From Trichostrongylus colubriformis (Eukaryota; Nematoda; Chromadorea; Rhabditida; Trichostrongylidae): a stretch of 64,000 nt of DNA. The stretch lies in the NCBI GenBank assembly GCA_963978905.1, contig OZ022259.1:15190001-15254000 (forward strand). The letters run 5' to 3'. Positions within the stretch are counted from its first letter, which is position 1. The number at the start of each line of letters is the position of its first letter. The notes under the pieces are model-generated. The model saw nothing but the letters and a program-made list of their open reading frames with translations, did no database searches and was not told where the DNA came from. A program made the position numbers and the translations under genes. Shown piece by piece: positions 11,461 to 23,766 of the stretch.

Positions 11461-13658
11461 CACTCCAGAACATTAAATCACGAAACCTTCCTCCCGTTTT
11501 CACTCGATGGATTTATCAGCGTGGGAGAACAAATGTGGGGCCCACATGTCATAGTATTGGTCAGATGGCACTACTGTGCCAGTACGATTCCGAGTCTGAG
11601 CTCATTTTCTGGAAATAGTTCATCAGACCTGACAAAACTCACAACGGCTAGGTTGTGGTGATTACGGCTAACCACAGTCACAGCGAAAATCGAAATGATT
11701 CAGCACTGACTTGAGAAAATGATAGTTTTGATAGCAGATAGAGATAAGCACTGTTTATCCACTATTATGTGAACCACCTACTTTGTGTGTCTCTCGATCG
11801 GTTTGTCGGGATGTCTGTGCATCCGCAAGTGAGCGGTTGTCACCCTGTGCCGACACCTGTGGCATCAGCACACCGCGGAATGACTGAGCGTGTACTAAGA
11901 AGGTGTTTATACAAGTAGTTGGTGCAATCACATCCTTGGATTGATACCACTGCTAACCGTTTAGTTGCGCATTTCCGTGAGTGGTTGTTTCTTTTTTGAC
12001 TCCTTTATCACAATCATCATTTGCGGACGGACAAACATACATACTACGTACATACATACTGCCATACCGACAAACGGCAAATAAAGTTACTGGTTTATAT
12101 AATGGAAGGATGACATTGATATGATTGAGCGTATCGTTCATTCTCCACAGGGGTGTGTTTGGGTGTTGGTAAGATGAGGCGTCATTGTCTATACCTTCTT
12201 GGGTCGCGTAAATACTCCGCTAAGACACTTTCATACTCTGCGATGCCGGGGGCAGGGCACGGCCACATCGTCTGTGCGTGTTTGCGCATGCCACTATGCC
12301 TCTTTTCCTGTGTATATCGAAAAACTGGAGGAGCGATCCGGTCAAAATCCCCGAGACATGTGCACAGCGGTTGGGGACCAGAGCGGAGTTCGAATTTTCG
12401 CGCCTCATGTTAATTGGCTTTTAATTTTTTCGCGCCCGGCCGAAAGGAGATTGAGACGTCGATCCACAAAAGGAAAAGGCTGGAAATAGGAAAATAAGAC
12501 ATTTATCAGTACAAAGCTTTTTGTATGTCGTTTGATAGCATTTTCTGAAGGGAATCGAACGGCATACATTTCATTAGGGGATCTCCGTCTGCAGATGAGT
12601 TAAGGGATGGTTTTTGTTTAGCAGAGTATACACGGAGGCGATGTTTAGGGCCACACAAACGAGTAGGGGCCGATCTGAAAGGCTCGAAACTTTAAAATCT
12701 CTACACTTCTGTGAGTCCAGATTGAGATTGTGAGAGGACTTTAGCTTCAACTTATCAGGTTCCAAAGAAAATTTCCCTCCAACTTCTCAGAATGTGAAAA
12801 AATCGAGTCTGAGAAAACCGAAAACTTGTAACATCCTCTTGTAGAGCTCGACGAGCTGATTACGAAAATGTATACAAGTCCAATAAAAAACCAATAAACT
12901 ATTAATTTATTGCGGAAAAACGCGAAAACGCGTTTTCGCGCGATTTTCAGGACTGTTGCTGATCGAAATTTGACATTTTATACACTGCTGAACTCGTCGC
13001 ATTGAGACAAATCTAACGTTCTAAGAACTTTCCATTTCATCCACTTTGTACGGTGTTATGACGTTGCGACGGTTTGTTCGCGGACAAACCGTAGCAAGGC
13101 GAAAATTACTCACGCGACGCGAGCGGTATTGTATAGATGCGTGTGGACTACATGTGTATGTACAGAAGAGATTGCTGGAAAGCAGTTTGGAGGGAAAAAG
13201 CGGTATTAAAAATTCGAAAAGACTTTTTAGACTACCCAATATTTATCGCCTACACATGTGTAGAAAGTAGATGCTCAGCAAAAAGTCAAAATCGACCATT
13301 TTCACACCACATATTCATTTGTGTTATTCGCGCAGTGCCAATTTGGCAGGGGATTGCTGTTCAGAAACTGTTATTGACTATGATGTTGTAACACAGTGGT
13401 AGATCGTCATATTTATCGCACTCTTCATTACTATCGACTGGGCCAATAAATTGAATACTGCATCACATATGAATAAAGTAAGTGATTTATATAATATTAA
13501 AACTTCTTAAACTAAGAGATATTAAAAGTCACTGCTGTTGTGAACGAAGTAAGGAACAGAGAAATGAAGTTGGCGAGATAGTAACCATCGTAGTAATTCA
13601 CTTTGGGAGAGATTTTTTTCAAAAATATAGACGAAAAAACTATGTAATACTTTGCGAG

Positions 13659-14976
13659 CTACCTCTCACTGCTAGATTGTCTGGTGCTACTCCTTTCTGT
13701 GCTCTTCAGGGTGGAATTTCGAAGACTTTCACTCAGTCTTTCCGTCTCTGATCTACCACTCATTTCGTGTCCATCACTCTTCTCAGGATCCGTTCGTGTC
13801 CGTGACGTCTTGTGTGGATAGAGAACATAGTGTTGGATTATGAAGAGAACGTCGAAAGAGGATGAGACGAGACCCAGACCGAATTTCACGGGATTTCCAT
13901 AGAATGCCGACCACTGAGATGCATTCCAGGATTGCAAAACCATTTGAAGAATATCAAGACAGCCTCCAGTGAAGTCAAGTAGAACATTGCCTATCGACCA
14001 GCCAGTTGTACTTTTCCTCCGATAGTTGAGTAAGGCCTACAAAATATCCTACTATTAGGTTGTAAGGAAAGTTCTGGCCGCTTTTTCGTTATCACAAGAT
14101 AAATTTAAATATCAGAGCGCGTCAACATGAATCAGCTGACATATTGTGCTCGTTAGATAGAGAAAAAGTTGCTCTTTCAGAATATATGTTTTATTTGGTA
14201 TGCCATAAGGTTTTCAATTTATTAGGGAAGTTTTAAAGTGCTGCGAAAATGGCACTTTTAAGATGACTTCACTTCAAGAGTTCTTGTTTAGCCGAGTCCC
14301 AGCGAAGGTGACCACAAATGTGAATACTGCAAGAGGAGGGGGTGTATCACTGGATGGAACACATTGTCTCCGGTTTCAGAAGTGCAGAAATGAGGACGAG
14401 CTGCTCGAATTTTCAATTGATCAAATCGCTTTAACTAAAACGGCAGAAGGCGATGAGCGTCCATATTTGCAGGGGATATCCACAAGTATTGGCCCTCAAC
14501 AAGCGACCTTAGCTGACCACCTCAAGTGGCCTTGATTTGGAAAAATCCAAAAAAATCGGTGCCGCGGGACCCCTCACGGCAGTCATGCGCAAGCGCATTT
14601 TTCACAAATCCTCTTCCACTAATTGAAGCAGTTGCAGGGTGAGGCCCTTACTCGTCTATCATGTTCATCAGATCTAGCGCTAACTATGCCCCACTTCCCA
14701 AAACATCTGGCCAGCTCATTCATAGCAGTGTGTTCAGAAAGAGTGGCGATTTGAAGTCGACTTTTTTTCATTTCGCGCAATATAAATTATCAGCCCTTTA
14801 TCAAATTGAGATGTGTAGGTATGCATAGTGTTGCCAAGAGTGTGGCGAATCTAATGGTGCTTACTCTGTGAGAAAAGATGCACTCTGAGCCGAGTTATGA
14901 TCTCTCGAAGTTGAAATTTCAAAAACCGGCCAAAACTTTCCTTACAACCTAATATATATAAGTCGCTTAGTATGTC

Positions 14977-15007
<31 letters not shown>

Positions 15008-18000
15008 CCGTCCGTCTGTCTGTCACGAAATTCATACCTCGCGTCGCAGCAAAGCTGGGAAGCTGAATTTTACAAGTGATATAGGGGGTGCCTAGGGAAC
15101 CCCAGCGGTGGTGGACCGAAAGTGATAGCAGCTGATAAAGGCTCATAAGGAGCCTCGGAAGGCAGATGTCGCCAAATCCGTCTCGCCTTTCGCGTTGATC
15201 CAAGACCGCTAACACTCATAGGTATTGTGCGGGGTGGGACGGGGACATTAATGGTGGGTGACCCGCATTGATAACGGTTGATAAGATTCGTTACGGAGCG
15301 TAAAAAGCTAGAGTCGTCAAATCCGTTTCGCTTTTCGCATTGGTCCCGGAGCGTTCATACTCTCAGGTGTTTTGCGGAGTGCGACGGGGATGTTGATGGT
15401 GGGTGGTCCAGCTTGATAACGTTTGATAAGATTTGATAAGGAGCATGAGAAGGCGAATGTCATCAAATTTGTTTCGCCATTCGCGTTGATCCAAGAGCGC
15501 TGACACTCATGGATGTTTAGCAGAGTCGGATGGGGACATTCATGAGTGGGTGATCCAAACTGATAATGGTTGATAAGATTCGATAAGGAGCGTCAAAAGG
15601 CAAATAACGCAAAATCCGTTTCTCCTTTCGGGTTGACCCAAGAGCGCCGATTCATAGGTGTTTTGAGGGTTGGGACGGAGACATTAACAGTGGGTGACCC
15701 AAAGTGATAATGGTTGATAAGATTCGATCAGGAGAGTGAGAAGGGAAATGTCACCAAGGCCCGTTCGCTTTTGCGGCTAGCAGTGGAATGTTTACATTCG
15801 CAGGTGTTGTAGAGTGCGGGAAACTCAATGGTATTGTTGGGTACAGGGGCCCCAGTGAAACTGCGGCTTACAGTGGCTGATAAGAACCGTTAGGAACTGG
15901 ATGGGATGAAATCACATCGCTTGCTACTACTAAACGACCGCTCTAGCAAAAGCGTCTGATGCTCAGTACCATTGGGTGAACATATTTTGTTTATGTTCTG
16001 ATATCATGACCGATGTATCAACCGCTGAATTGCTTAGCGTTCCAAAAAATGGTGCATTTCTCTCGATACTGCGATCTCCATTGATAATCATGATACAACC
16101 TATTTTGTGATAGCAAAGCAAGGATTCACTCGGAATCATTCTCTAATGCGGTACTTTCAGCAACACTGGGTATCGACCGCTAGACAATGCAAAATTCCAA
16201 ATAGTGAAGCTTGTTTACAAAAACGATAAACATCGATAAGCGGGTTGTGGATCTGCCATTAATGTGTAGGAATTAGATGCCTAGCAAGTGAACAATTTGT
16301 TATCAATCGATGCGATCGAATACAAAGCTACTGATCTCTAAACTATCCAAACTCCCATTGATGATCTAAACCAGTTGGCTGGCTCACACTATCGCGCGCG
16401 ATTTCGGTCGATGATGTGCAAATTGAGTTCGATGCAAAGCGGTTGAAGCACATTAATAACGAAATGCTTTATTATCAAGCCATCTTCTCTGCCTTTTTCC
16501 AATTCGATAGCTGAGCTGAAAGCAGAGGAAAAACATTTCCGCTGAATTCCACGCACAACTGTGGTTGGGCTAATCATCCATTTTGCACAACGTCGCCATG
16601 AATCGCGCGCAGTAGTGTGCGCCCGCCAACTGGTAAAAGATAATCCGGGTTATCTGATAATTAGTTGGCGCACAATAACACGGCAGAATCATGTAACGCG
16701 GCGCTCATACTTTGCGGTGCCCGCGGCAGGGCGTCGTTGCGTGTCTTTGCATCTCCCCCATGCCACCCTACCTCGTTGCCTGCGTCTTGAGCCACTTTGT
16801 CTCGCTGCCTGCGCAACCACGCCCTTCGGCCCTGAGTATGAAGGTGGTCTGAGGTGAAACCGGCCGAACTAATCAACCGATATCGGAGAAGTCCATATCT
16901 CATAATTCTACACTGTTCTAAGCGCAGTACGGAGCGATAGCCCTATTGGCTTCCCACAAACTGCTAATTCTCTTCACGCACTTCATCGGTAGAAACATTG
17001 CGCCGTTACTGGTATTGGGGCACTATGTTCACTTGCAAAGCACATAGTGCTTGAGCCCAACTGATGGCTGATAATTCGGTAATTTATCACTGCATATCAC
17101 GTCACTTCCTTTGCTACAACTGATATCTGATCAGGAGCACAATTCGTTGACCCACTCATCATTTAACACTTGAGCTATAGTGGTGATCATTCAACGGTGA
17201 GCAGTGTACTGGATTTTATCGCATTCAACTGTTATCGTCTCTTACAGGCCCTTATTGGCTATTATCAGTGCTGGTTTCCGTTACCCACTGCTAACTGTCG
17301 TACCACTCTACGCCGCACCCACTGTCGTACCACTCTACGCCGCACTTATAATTGTTAGCGCTACCCTGTCACCTAGAACAGTGATTCCGGCGACACTTGT
17401 ATCCCAACGCTCCGTACCAGTCACTATCAGCTGTTATCACTATCAGTTGTGACACTTTAGATCACACATTGTTTGATGTTCCCTGTCCATCCCACATAAC
17501 ACCCATAAGTGTCAATGCTTCATTGTCAACCTGAAAAGGGCAACGTGTCGTAACACACCCGCCTCCCAACGCTCTTTCTTAGCCACTTCAGCTGTTATCA
17601 GATCGGGTCACCTCAATTCACTATTGAACGAAGGCATTGTTTCTTCACCTTAGGAATACATTAAGTCGGTTCATGAATTCTGTCCCACTCATGATATTCT
17701 TAAATCTATTATTGCTTTATTCAATAGCAATCAATCCTCAACATATAATCACCATCATTATTGAGAACGCTGAAGCTTTTGCTGACCAGGGCCTTATGCC
17801 CTTGCTCCATAAAGAAAGAAGCTGTGATGTGAACGGAAAAGGATGAGGTGTTGTTTTTCAGAGTGTCATTGTCTGGGTAGCTTTTCCTGCGCAGGTGTTG
17901 CTCTAGGGCCTCGAAGAGGTGGTAGTCGAACGGTGCAATGTTGGGGGTTTCAGGTGAACGCAGCACAGTGGGCCCATGCAGCTGTGTCCCACGAACTGTT

Positions 18001-21000
18001 GCCGAGTTTGTGCTCGTGAAAGTAGATGGCTCAAAGTTGACGCTGGTCCATTCTGAACCAATTGTGGCTTTTGTGCACTGACGGCAGCGTTTTCATGTCC
18101 ATGGTGCTGGGGCGTCGTGCGCCTTCTACATTGACCAGAGCCATGCTTGAAATTTCCAAGTGCTAGTTTAAAAAATTTCAAAAATGTTATATGTAAGTAG
18201 GACAGAATTTATAAACCAACGTAATAATTTCCGAATATTCTGATTCAGTGCTATTGAGAAAAGGCTCCTTTTTATCCCACGGTATTACCCTTGCCTCTGT
18301 GAAAAACAATAAGACTTCAGTTTACCTGTGGTATGTACTTGAATAGTGTTACGGCCATTTTGATGTACGATAGACTAGTGACAAACTGTAGCAGGTTAAT
18401 AACATTGAACCAAGTGGCGACACCGGCTCCACATGCTACCACAATCATAAGAGCTGTGAGACCCAGACATGTGTACGAGACCCGCTGATTACCACGCTGA
18501 AATATTGAAAAGGCTTTACCGTTCACCGAAGATCATCTGCGTAGAATCTGACCTCGTAGATAAAGGCTTGGTAGGCGGTAAAGCAACACACAAGGAATGC
18601 GTGCGTGGCAAAGAAGACGTCATTGAGCAATACTGGAATTGGACTGTGTGGATGCATCTCTTCGTATATCTTCTGAAGATGAAACTCGTATAAGTTGCTG
18701 TTCGGAAGCCTTATGATAATTTTACCATGCCACAACAATACTTTACTGCCAGGGTACACATGGAGTCGAGAATTCCTCAACAGGGACCGTATTCGACCGA
18801 AAAGAAGGGTGATCCGCTCCTACAGGAGCCAGCGATAAGCACTGGTATCTAAACTTTCAATAAGCAGATGGGAAGTGAAGTGTGTTTCATAGCGAGCCCG
18901 TGTGAGAAAAGGTGGAATGAATATCCTTTGCTTGAGATAGGAACACATAGCAATAAAATACATTGCAACTTCACCGAACCGAACTTCTCAAGCGTATCGC
19001 TCCAGCGCGTTGCGCGGCGACCGAGCGTCCTCTTGACGTCTCGCGGGTACCAGAAGGTCGTTCGGCTTGTCCACCCAGTTGGGGCCAGCTCAACGCAGTT
19101 TCGCGATGTTGAGCACATCTATTCGACTCCACAGGGCTGCGTCTGTGATGCCGGATTGTTGTCGTACATCCGCGCTGCGTAGATTCTCCTGATACTGTTC
19201 TCTTCTGTTCGTTTTGAGGAGGCATTCCAGGGCGCGTTGGCATTTCGTGATCATCGTTGCCGTGGTTTTCGTGCTGTTCCATGTCTCAGCGCCATAGCAT
19301 GGAACTGGTAGCACTGTGGAGTCGAATAGATGTGCTCGAATTTTTTTTAGAGGGCAAAATGGTTACGGGATGGTCCTTGTGGAGGGAAGGGGGTCGCACT
19401 GGAGCGGCTATCTTCCTCGAAACCTGGCAAGGCTCTGTTCATCACTTCGCGAGTAGTGTGGCAGCGCTTCGGGTCCTAGATGGCTCACTCCTACCTGGCT
19501 GTCCATCCTACCACTGCAAGGTCGAACCTTTGATTCTTGTACCATACTCGCTATGATCTGTGACTGTATGAACGAAGGTGGTACAGTGACCGGTGGCGCG
19601 CACTCCACTCCTTGGATGCAGGGATCAAATCCCGCATCAGTGCCGACACAGGACGACAAAGAATCCCATCCCATCGGGGCGAAACTTGAATCGCGACACA
19701 TCCTAAAGTGGGTGGAGCCCTCCTCAGTGGGTATGTCGAAAAAATTGTGCATGAAATCTCGAGTTCTTCTGCTACCCATATATTTTCTTTATTTCCTTAT
19801 CAAAGGTCATATGCAAAGTTCAACGCAAAAGCAAGAATCCGGCTGAGATAGAGCTTCTCGTCCAACAGGGTAGGACGCGCCTACAAGCGATCCAAAAGCG
19901 AAAAGGCTACGGTGACGTGTACAGAGAGAGAAGCAAATCAAAATTGGGCGCAAAAATTTTAAACTGCGCTCTGCCCGCTGACGGCTGGTCATATGCGGTT
20001 CGACAGGAATTCAGACGAGTTGTTCTTCTTTCGGCTTTTCGATTTGTTTTACAAAGAAAACTTCTTAGTTATTTTAGTATTTCTGTTCATGTTTTGTATC
20101 TATCAGAGTGATTTCTTAAGGAGGTTGAAACATGGAAATTCCGTAGACGATTCCTTTTATGGATGACAGGCACGCCTCTGAGGGTAGGACCTGACTTGTA
20201 ATTAGGCTGGCCTCAGCAACATCATACCCTATATATATATCGCATCCCAAAAATAATGGATGTAACAGTGTCTTCACGACTTTGTACTGAGGTAGAATGC
20301 TTGTGGATTTTGGAGGGGATAGGTGACCGACACCAGACCTTATTTTTTGCATTTCCACATAACGGAGAGTCTTTTTAGTAGTGCATGGAACTGTGTAGAG
20401 TTCTCTTACCTGTGTATGCTCATCGAAGAATAGAAAGCAGTTGTAAATGGAGTACGCGGCGAATCCGACAAGGTTGAACAAAAGGAAGTCAAAATTGAGG
20501 CCGACTACACTGTAAGGCATTCATTCGTTTTGCTGACGTTGTAGTGCTCCATCACTGTGATCGCAAACCTTTTTCGATTATAGTTCAATACCACTTGTGG
20601 ATAGAAAGAAACACTCCAAGCAGTAAAATACGCCCATCCTACTATCATCACCAAGGCATCGATCATGGACGACTTTAGTACTGAGACAGTCAGATAAAAA
20701 TCGCTCAGTCTGCAAAAGAACAGCTTCTTCGTGGGACCACGCCAATTTCAGTGACACTACTGCACTAACATTACTGTGCAATCATCATTGTTCGTCGAGG
20801 TGCAGTTTTTAGGCTTGAGTTCCTGCGCAGACCCGACATGCACACCTCTGAGCCGGATTGTCCCTCTTTGTGTTGTTGCTTCAAATTTCAGTGGCGTGAG
20901 TATGTCCACATAAGACTGCTTTTTGAAAACGATTTCGACGTCATTTGTGAGCGTCACTCTGAAACAGACGTAGGATCATCATCATCATCGTCATCAGTAT

Positions 21001-23127
21001 GTAATATGCCTGCGTTCATTTCTGAACTGAAAATTGGCGCAGTAAAAGGTGGCGCGCACTCGTACTCTCATGGTACGGGCATCTAATCCGATCAACACCC
21101 GTTCAGACCGACCAAGCCTTCCATCCCTCTCAGCAATGGTACATCGGGTGGCCTCCCCAAGTCATTTTGCAAGCCTAATGTCATTCACCTGCCTCCAAGA
21201 TTCTTAATAGAACTACAGTGCACGGTGCATCCCAACAGAGGATCGATACCCTCCTTGATTTCACACTCTCTTACCAGGAACAGGGATGGGCACCAAATAC
21301 GCATTCTGTGTATTCTATCATTGCTAACCCGCCACGATAGCGTGGATTGGCCGAGGATCTTCAGTAAACTCTATGTCGAACTCTTTGTTCATGAAACATT
21401 CAAGTATCAATTGAGTATGAAATTCTTTGAGAAAGTTAGATGCGTGACATGCAGAATGGTTCAGGAGTTGCTTGCTTCTCACTGTAATGAGAACACAACG
21501 TGAAATGCTCAAAAGGGTGGTGTGGACAGAAGCTATCAACTCCCCTAACAGAATAATTTTATCAGATTGTGGCAAAAGAAATGCAGGCGTTGTTTCTTTT
21601 CGTATTTAACGCAAATTTGTTGTTTTAACGTGAAGTGTTGTATGTCATTCGAAAGCCTATTCTATGCGCTTTCAGAAGTTCTGTCAAAAATCTATTTTAA
21701 TGCTTCGTTTACGTCAATAATGTAGATTTTAATTGCATTTGTCAAAATGTGATCTTTGCCAAGTTTCCTTCTATGGCTTCAAGCTGGGAAGTAATGCAGC
21801 TTGAATCACTCGAAACATGAACAAACTTAGGGCGAGGGGAAGTCAAGAAACTCACGGTGCAGCGCTGTTATCAAAAGTTCCGTTCTAGCAGTCTCAGCCT
21901 AGGTATGAGCCCTATGAGTTCTTGGTGGTTTGCTGACTGTCTCACCCATCACAACTTTTTGGATTCGGGCGAAACGATTACAGCAAAGAAAAAGTGCCAA
22001 CAAATCAACGAAATGCACCAGAAGCCCCGACAATAATCGGTCCGACAGCTCCGGAATCGGACAAAATTAGGGAGCCAATTCTCCTCCTCGCACAACCGAC
22101 CCTGCAAAAGTTGCACGAATCGCGCTATGAGACTCTACCTCATCTGCCACTGTCATCGAACCTCTCGCCTACCGATTACCACTTCTAAAATCCTGGACTA
22201 CTTCCTCCACGAGAAATGCTTTAAAAACCAACTCGATGTCAAAAACGCCTTCTCTCACTCGCTATGCTAGTGGCATTAATAAACTTGTTTCTCGTTGGCA
22301 GCAATGTGCTGATACAGGAGTTTTTGATTCGATTAATAAAGTTTATTCTGAGCTGTAACAATTATATTTACAATACAGCAACAATTATTGGTAGAGTGCA
22401 AAATGGTTGCGGGATCGTATTTGGTCCCTGTAGAGAGGAGGAGGAGGGAGCACTGAAGCCCTGTGTTCGTACAAGGTTATGGTGTAAAAACCTACAATTC
22501 TTTTGCAGACCTAATACGAATTTCGTGATAATTTTGAAAAAGTTCCAAGCAGTGACGTCTGCAGGTGCTACAGACGGGGTGGGGAGCTCCGTGGAGATTG
22601 TTGAATGTTGGAATGTTGAAGTATGCAAAGAATGAGGTTTTTTGTGGGCCACGGGCGCAGCTCGCGAAACAGACGTGTGGTTACGCGCGTCGGACATTTG
22701 CTACTTTCTCCTTCTAAGAATGTTTTGTTCCAACCCACGGGTCATGCGTTGCGAAGGCAAAATAGCACGCTTAAGTGGGACTGCGCACGATGACACATAC
22801 GATCGTACGATCGTGCACATTGCACTTTCGCAAGGTACAACCTTAGCTTTGAATCTCAAATGTCTACGTCCTTAGCAAACTGTGTGGCCGATCTTAGCAC
22901 GATGGACCTCTCATGTTGGCTATCCGCTAATGCCAGCTGCTAGCTGGTACATGTGGCTCCAGATGTATATGAATGACTAAAAGTAGAACTTACTTGCTCT
23001 TCAGCTCGTAAGTCTCATCAGCGCCCAAGAAGACTGTTAGCTGAAATGGTTCCACGGTGCTCTGTAGCGTTGGCGTTGAAAGGAACAGGATAACGGGAAG
23101 GAGTGTCTTGTGGAATCGGAGAATCAT
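13659..23127 (-). CDS. ctns-1: Cystinosin (lysosomal cystine/H+ symporter), tandem copy B, complete
   Basis: Seven exons give 1233 nt and 410 residues: 22994-23127, 20770-20958, 20569-20709, 20410-20509, 18553-18672, 18326-18496 and 13659-14036 (stop TAG). Exons 2 to 6 have exactly the lengths of copy A (189, 141, 100, 120, 171). The order is signal peptide, glycosylatable lumenal domain (NCT sequon), then seven helices with PQ loops SFYPQ and KYIPQ, GLNFDF, NDVFF and [12 protein letters not shown], all matching human cystinosin. The protein is longer than the human one (367 residues) because of a Ser/Thr/Arg/Glu-rich cytosolic tail of about 50 residues. I see no GYDQL-type lysosomal signal in that tail. 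Introns carry mariner, LINE, SINE and MITE insertions, but no coding exon is broken. Membership is certain by motif order; the tail boundary rests on one open frame. Confidence 0.95.
14058..14949 (+). mobile_element. Non-autonomous DNA transposon with GGTTGTAAGGAAAGTT ends
   Basis: An 892-bp element flanked by TA, with inverted ends GGTTGTAAGGAAAGTTCTGG and CCAAAACTTTCCTTACAACC. It contains a fragment reading [12 protein letters not shown], also present in a related element at 34.2-35.5 kb. Its left end is 21 bases from the acceptor of the last cystinosin B exon. Confidence 0.82.
14977..15016 (+). repeat. (GT)n microsatellite followed by CCGT/CTGT repeats
   Basis: A GT run of about 14 units passes into CCGTCCGTCTGTCTGTC immediately before the 146-bp repeat arm. 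A simple-sequence tract at this junction could reflect the element boundary or a replication-slippage site. Confidence 0.9.
15030..15930 (+). repeat. Tandem repeat arm, unit about 146 bp
   Basis: At least five diverged units contain GGTTGATAAGATTCGATAAG, a CGCCTTTCGCGTTGATCC block and GGGACGGGGACATTAATGG. The GGGACGGGGACA block recurs near 15238, 15383, 15530 and 15674. Small open frames in it are chance. Confidence 0.88.
15930..16370 (+). repeat. Centre segment of the 146-bp-repeat element
   Basis: It has no coding potential. It is homologous, in reverse orientation, to 62585-62960, including the block TGATGCTCAGTACCATTGGG. It joins the repeat arm to the MITE at 16371-16634. Confidence 0.7.
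16371..16634. mobile_element. MITE, about 265 bp, with ends CCAGYTGGCKGGC
   Basis: Inverted ends read CCAGTTGGCTGGCTCACACT and, reversed at the right, CCAGTTGGCGGGCGCACACT. The interior is related to 62318-62584, which has matching ends. Confidence 0.7.
16697..16850. mobile_element. Short MITE of the TCATACTTTGCGGTGCC family
   Basis: Arms GGCGCTCATACTTTGCGGTG and, reversed, ACCACCTTCATACTCAGGGC flank CCTCGTTGCCTGCG-type repeats. Inserted beside the 146-bp-repeat element. Confidence 0.65.
17095..17630 (-). repeat. Degenerate opposed arm of 146-bp repeats
   Basis: Read on the minus strand it contains GTTATGTGGGATGGACAGGG and GATAGTGATAACAGC, diverged versions of the left-arm unit. Together with 15030-15930 it makes a fold-back layout within intron 6 of cystinosin B. 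Confidence 0.55.
17735..18175 (-). mobile_element. Mariner transposase fragment in intron 6 of cystinosin B
   Basis: The minus strand reads [20 protein letters not shown] followed by a [10 protein letters not shown] segment, the C-terminal catalytic part of mariner transposases, with further homologous pieces in another frame to about 18175. No terminal repeats were found, so it is a truncated relic. Confidence 0.7.
18900..19320 (-). mobile_element. LINE fragment (3' end of reverse transcriptase ORF) in intron 4 of cystinosin B
   Basis: The minus strand reads [20 protein letters not shown], then a shifted frame with [19 protein letters not shown], the well-known C-terminal region of RTE-like non-LTR retrotransposons. 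Frameshifts and a missing reverse-transcriptase core show a dead 5'-truncated copy. The adjoining 18740-18880 resembles 46990-47200 in reverse and may be part of the same element. Confidence 0.7.
19565..19705 (+). mobile_element. tRNA-derived SINE head
   Basis: The head carries an A-box-like GGTGGTACAGTG followed about 45 bases later by a B-box-like GGGATCAAATCCC, the internal pol III promoter layout. The same head occurs at four other places in the window in both orientations. It lies in intron 4 of cystinosin B. Confidence 0.6.
21040..21185 (+). mobile_element. SINE copy, degenerate head
   Basis: It matches the SINE head (GGTGGCGCGCACTC then TCTCATGGTACGGGCATC) with a decayed B-box, followed by the AAGCCTTCCATCCCTC body shared with other copies. 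It lies in intron 1 of cystinosin B. Confidence 0.5.
21975..22345 (+). mobile_element. Mariner transposase fragment in intron 1 of cystinosin B
   Basis: The plus strand reads [20 protein letters not shown] and LSPTDYHF, then after a frameshift [17 protein letters not shown] and [12 protein letters not shown]. This is the C-terminal part of a mariner transposase with at least one frameshift and no visible ends. Confidence 0.75.
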
Positions 23128-23128
23128 T

Positions 23129-23135
23129 CTGAAAT
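23129..23135 (-). promoter_or_regulatory. Probable spliced-leader trans-splice acceptor of cystinosin copy B
   Basis: The minus strand reads ATTTCAG, one A, then the ATG of copy B, the same arrangement as in copy A. It supports the start codon chosen at 23127 and suggests that each copy is transcribed as its own trans-spliced message. Confidence 0.7.
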
Positions 23136-23296
23136 GCATGAAGATTTCATTTCTTTTTGACAAAGCACTTAGATGACGAGCTTTCTCCCTCGTTCATTTG
23201 ATTATTCAATGTAAGGAACAAACAAGAACGAATATTTATGTACCTTCCAAGATTGTAAAAGCACGCAATCGGAAAGGCTAACGTTACAGGTGTTAA

Positions 23297-23766
23297 AGGC
23301 ACACCACGCGATAATCAGTAATGGCTTACTTTCTTGAGAAGAGTAGGTCCTTGGATGCCTGCTCAGGCTGCACCTTTGTTGCGGCTGCACGTTGAACACT
23401 CACGATGTTGTGCCTGCTCGAACACAACCAAACCACGACATCCCACCCAAATCACACGTGGCTTTAGACGAACGAATTTCCAGTGTGAGAGCTGTCTTCA
23501 TCATCGAAAAGGCTAATTCATCGAATTATTTTCTTTTATCGCAAGTTTCCTTCTCTACGTCGGCGCCACGTTAGAAATTTGTTCCTCTAATTGTAAGGCC
23601 TAGTGTAATATGGCTGGGTGATCGCGGCTTGGTTGTGTTCAACCAGACACTACTTCGTGAGGGTGCGCCGTGCAGTCGCAACAAAGGTGCAGCCCGAGCA
23701 AATGTCAAGGACCTACTCGCTCCATCAAAGTGAACCACTAATCTCATTATCGCGTGGTGTGTCTTC
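23297..23766. mobile_element. Fold-back element upstream of cystinosin B
   Basis: The left arm CACCACGCGATAATCAG and right arm CTCATTATCGCGTGGTG are inverse, and homology extends some 200 bp inward on each side. A half copy lies at 60240-60360 near the 5' end of gene X. Confidence 0.72.

Larger units (their letters stand above)
8640..13600. other. Spacer between the two cystinosin genes
   Basis: About 5 kb separates the start of copy A from the end of copy B. It holds the MITEs at 9682, 10269 and 10740, a MITE half near 8620-8760, and otherwise AT-rich sequence. I find no exon with both splice signals and protein-like content. Promoter elements for copy A must lie here but none is recognisable. 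Confidence 0.6.
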
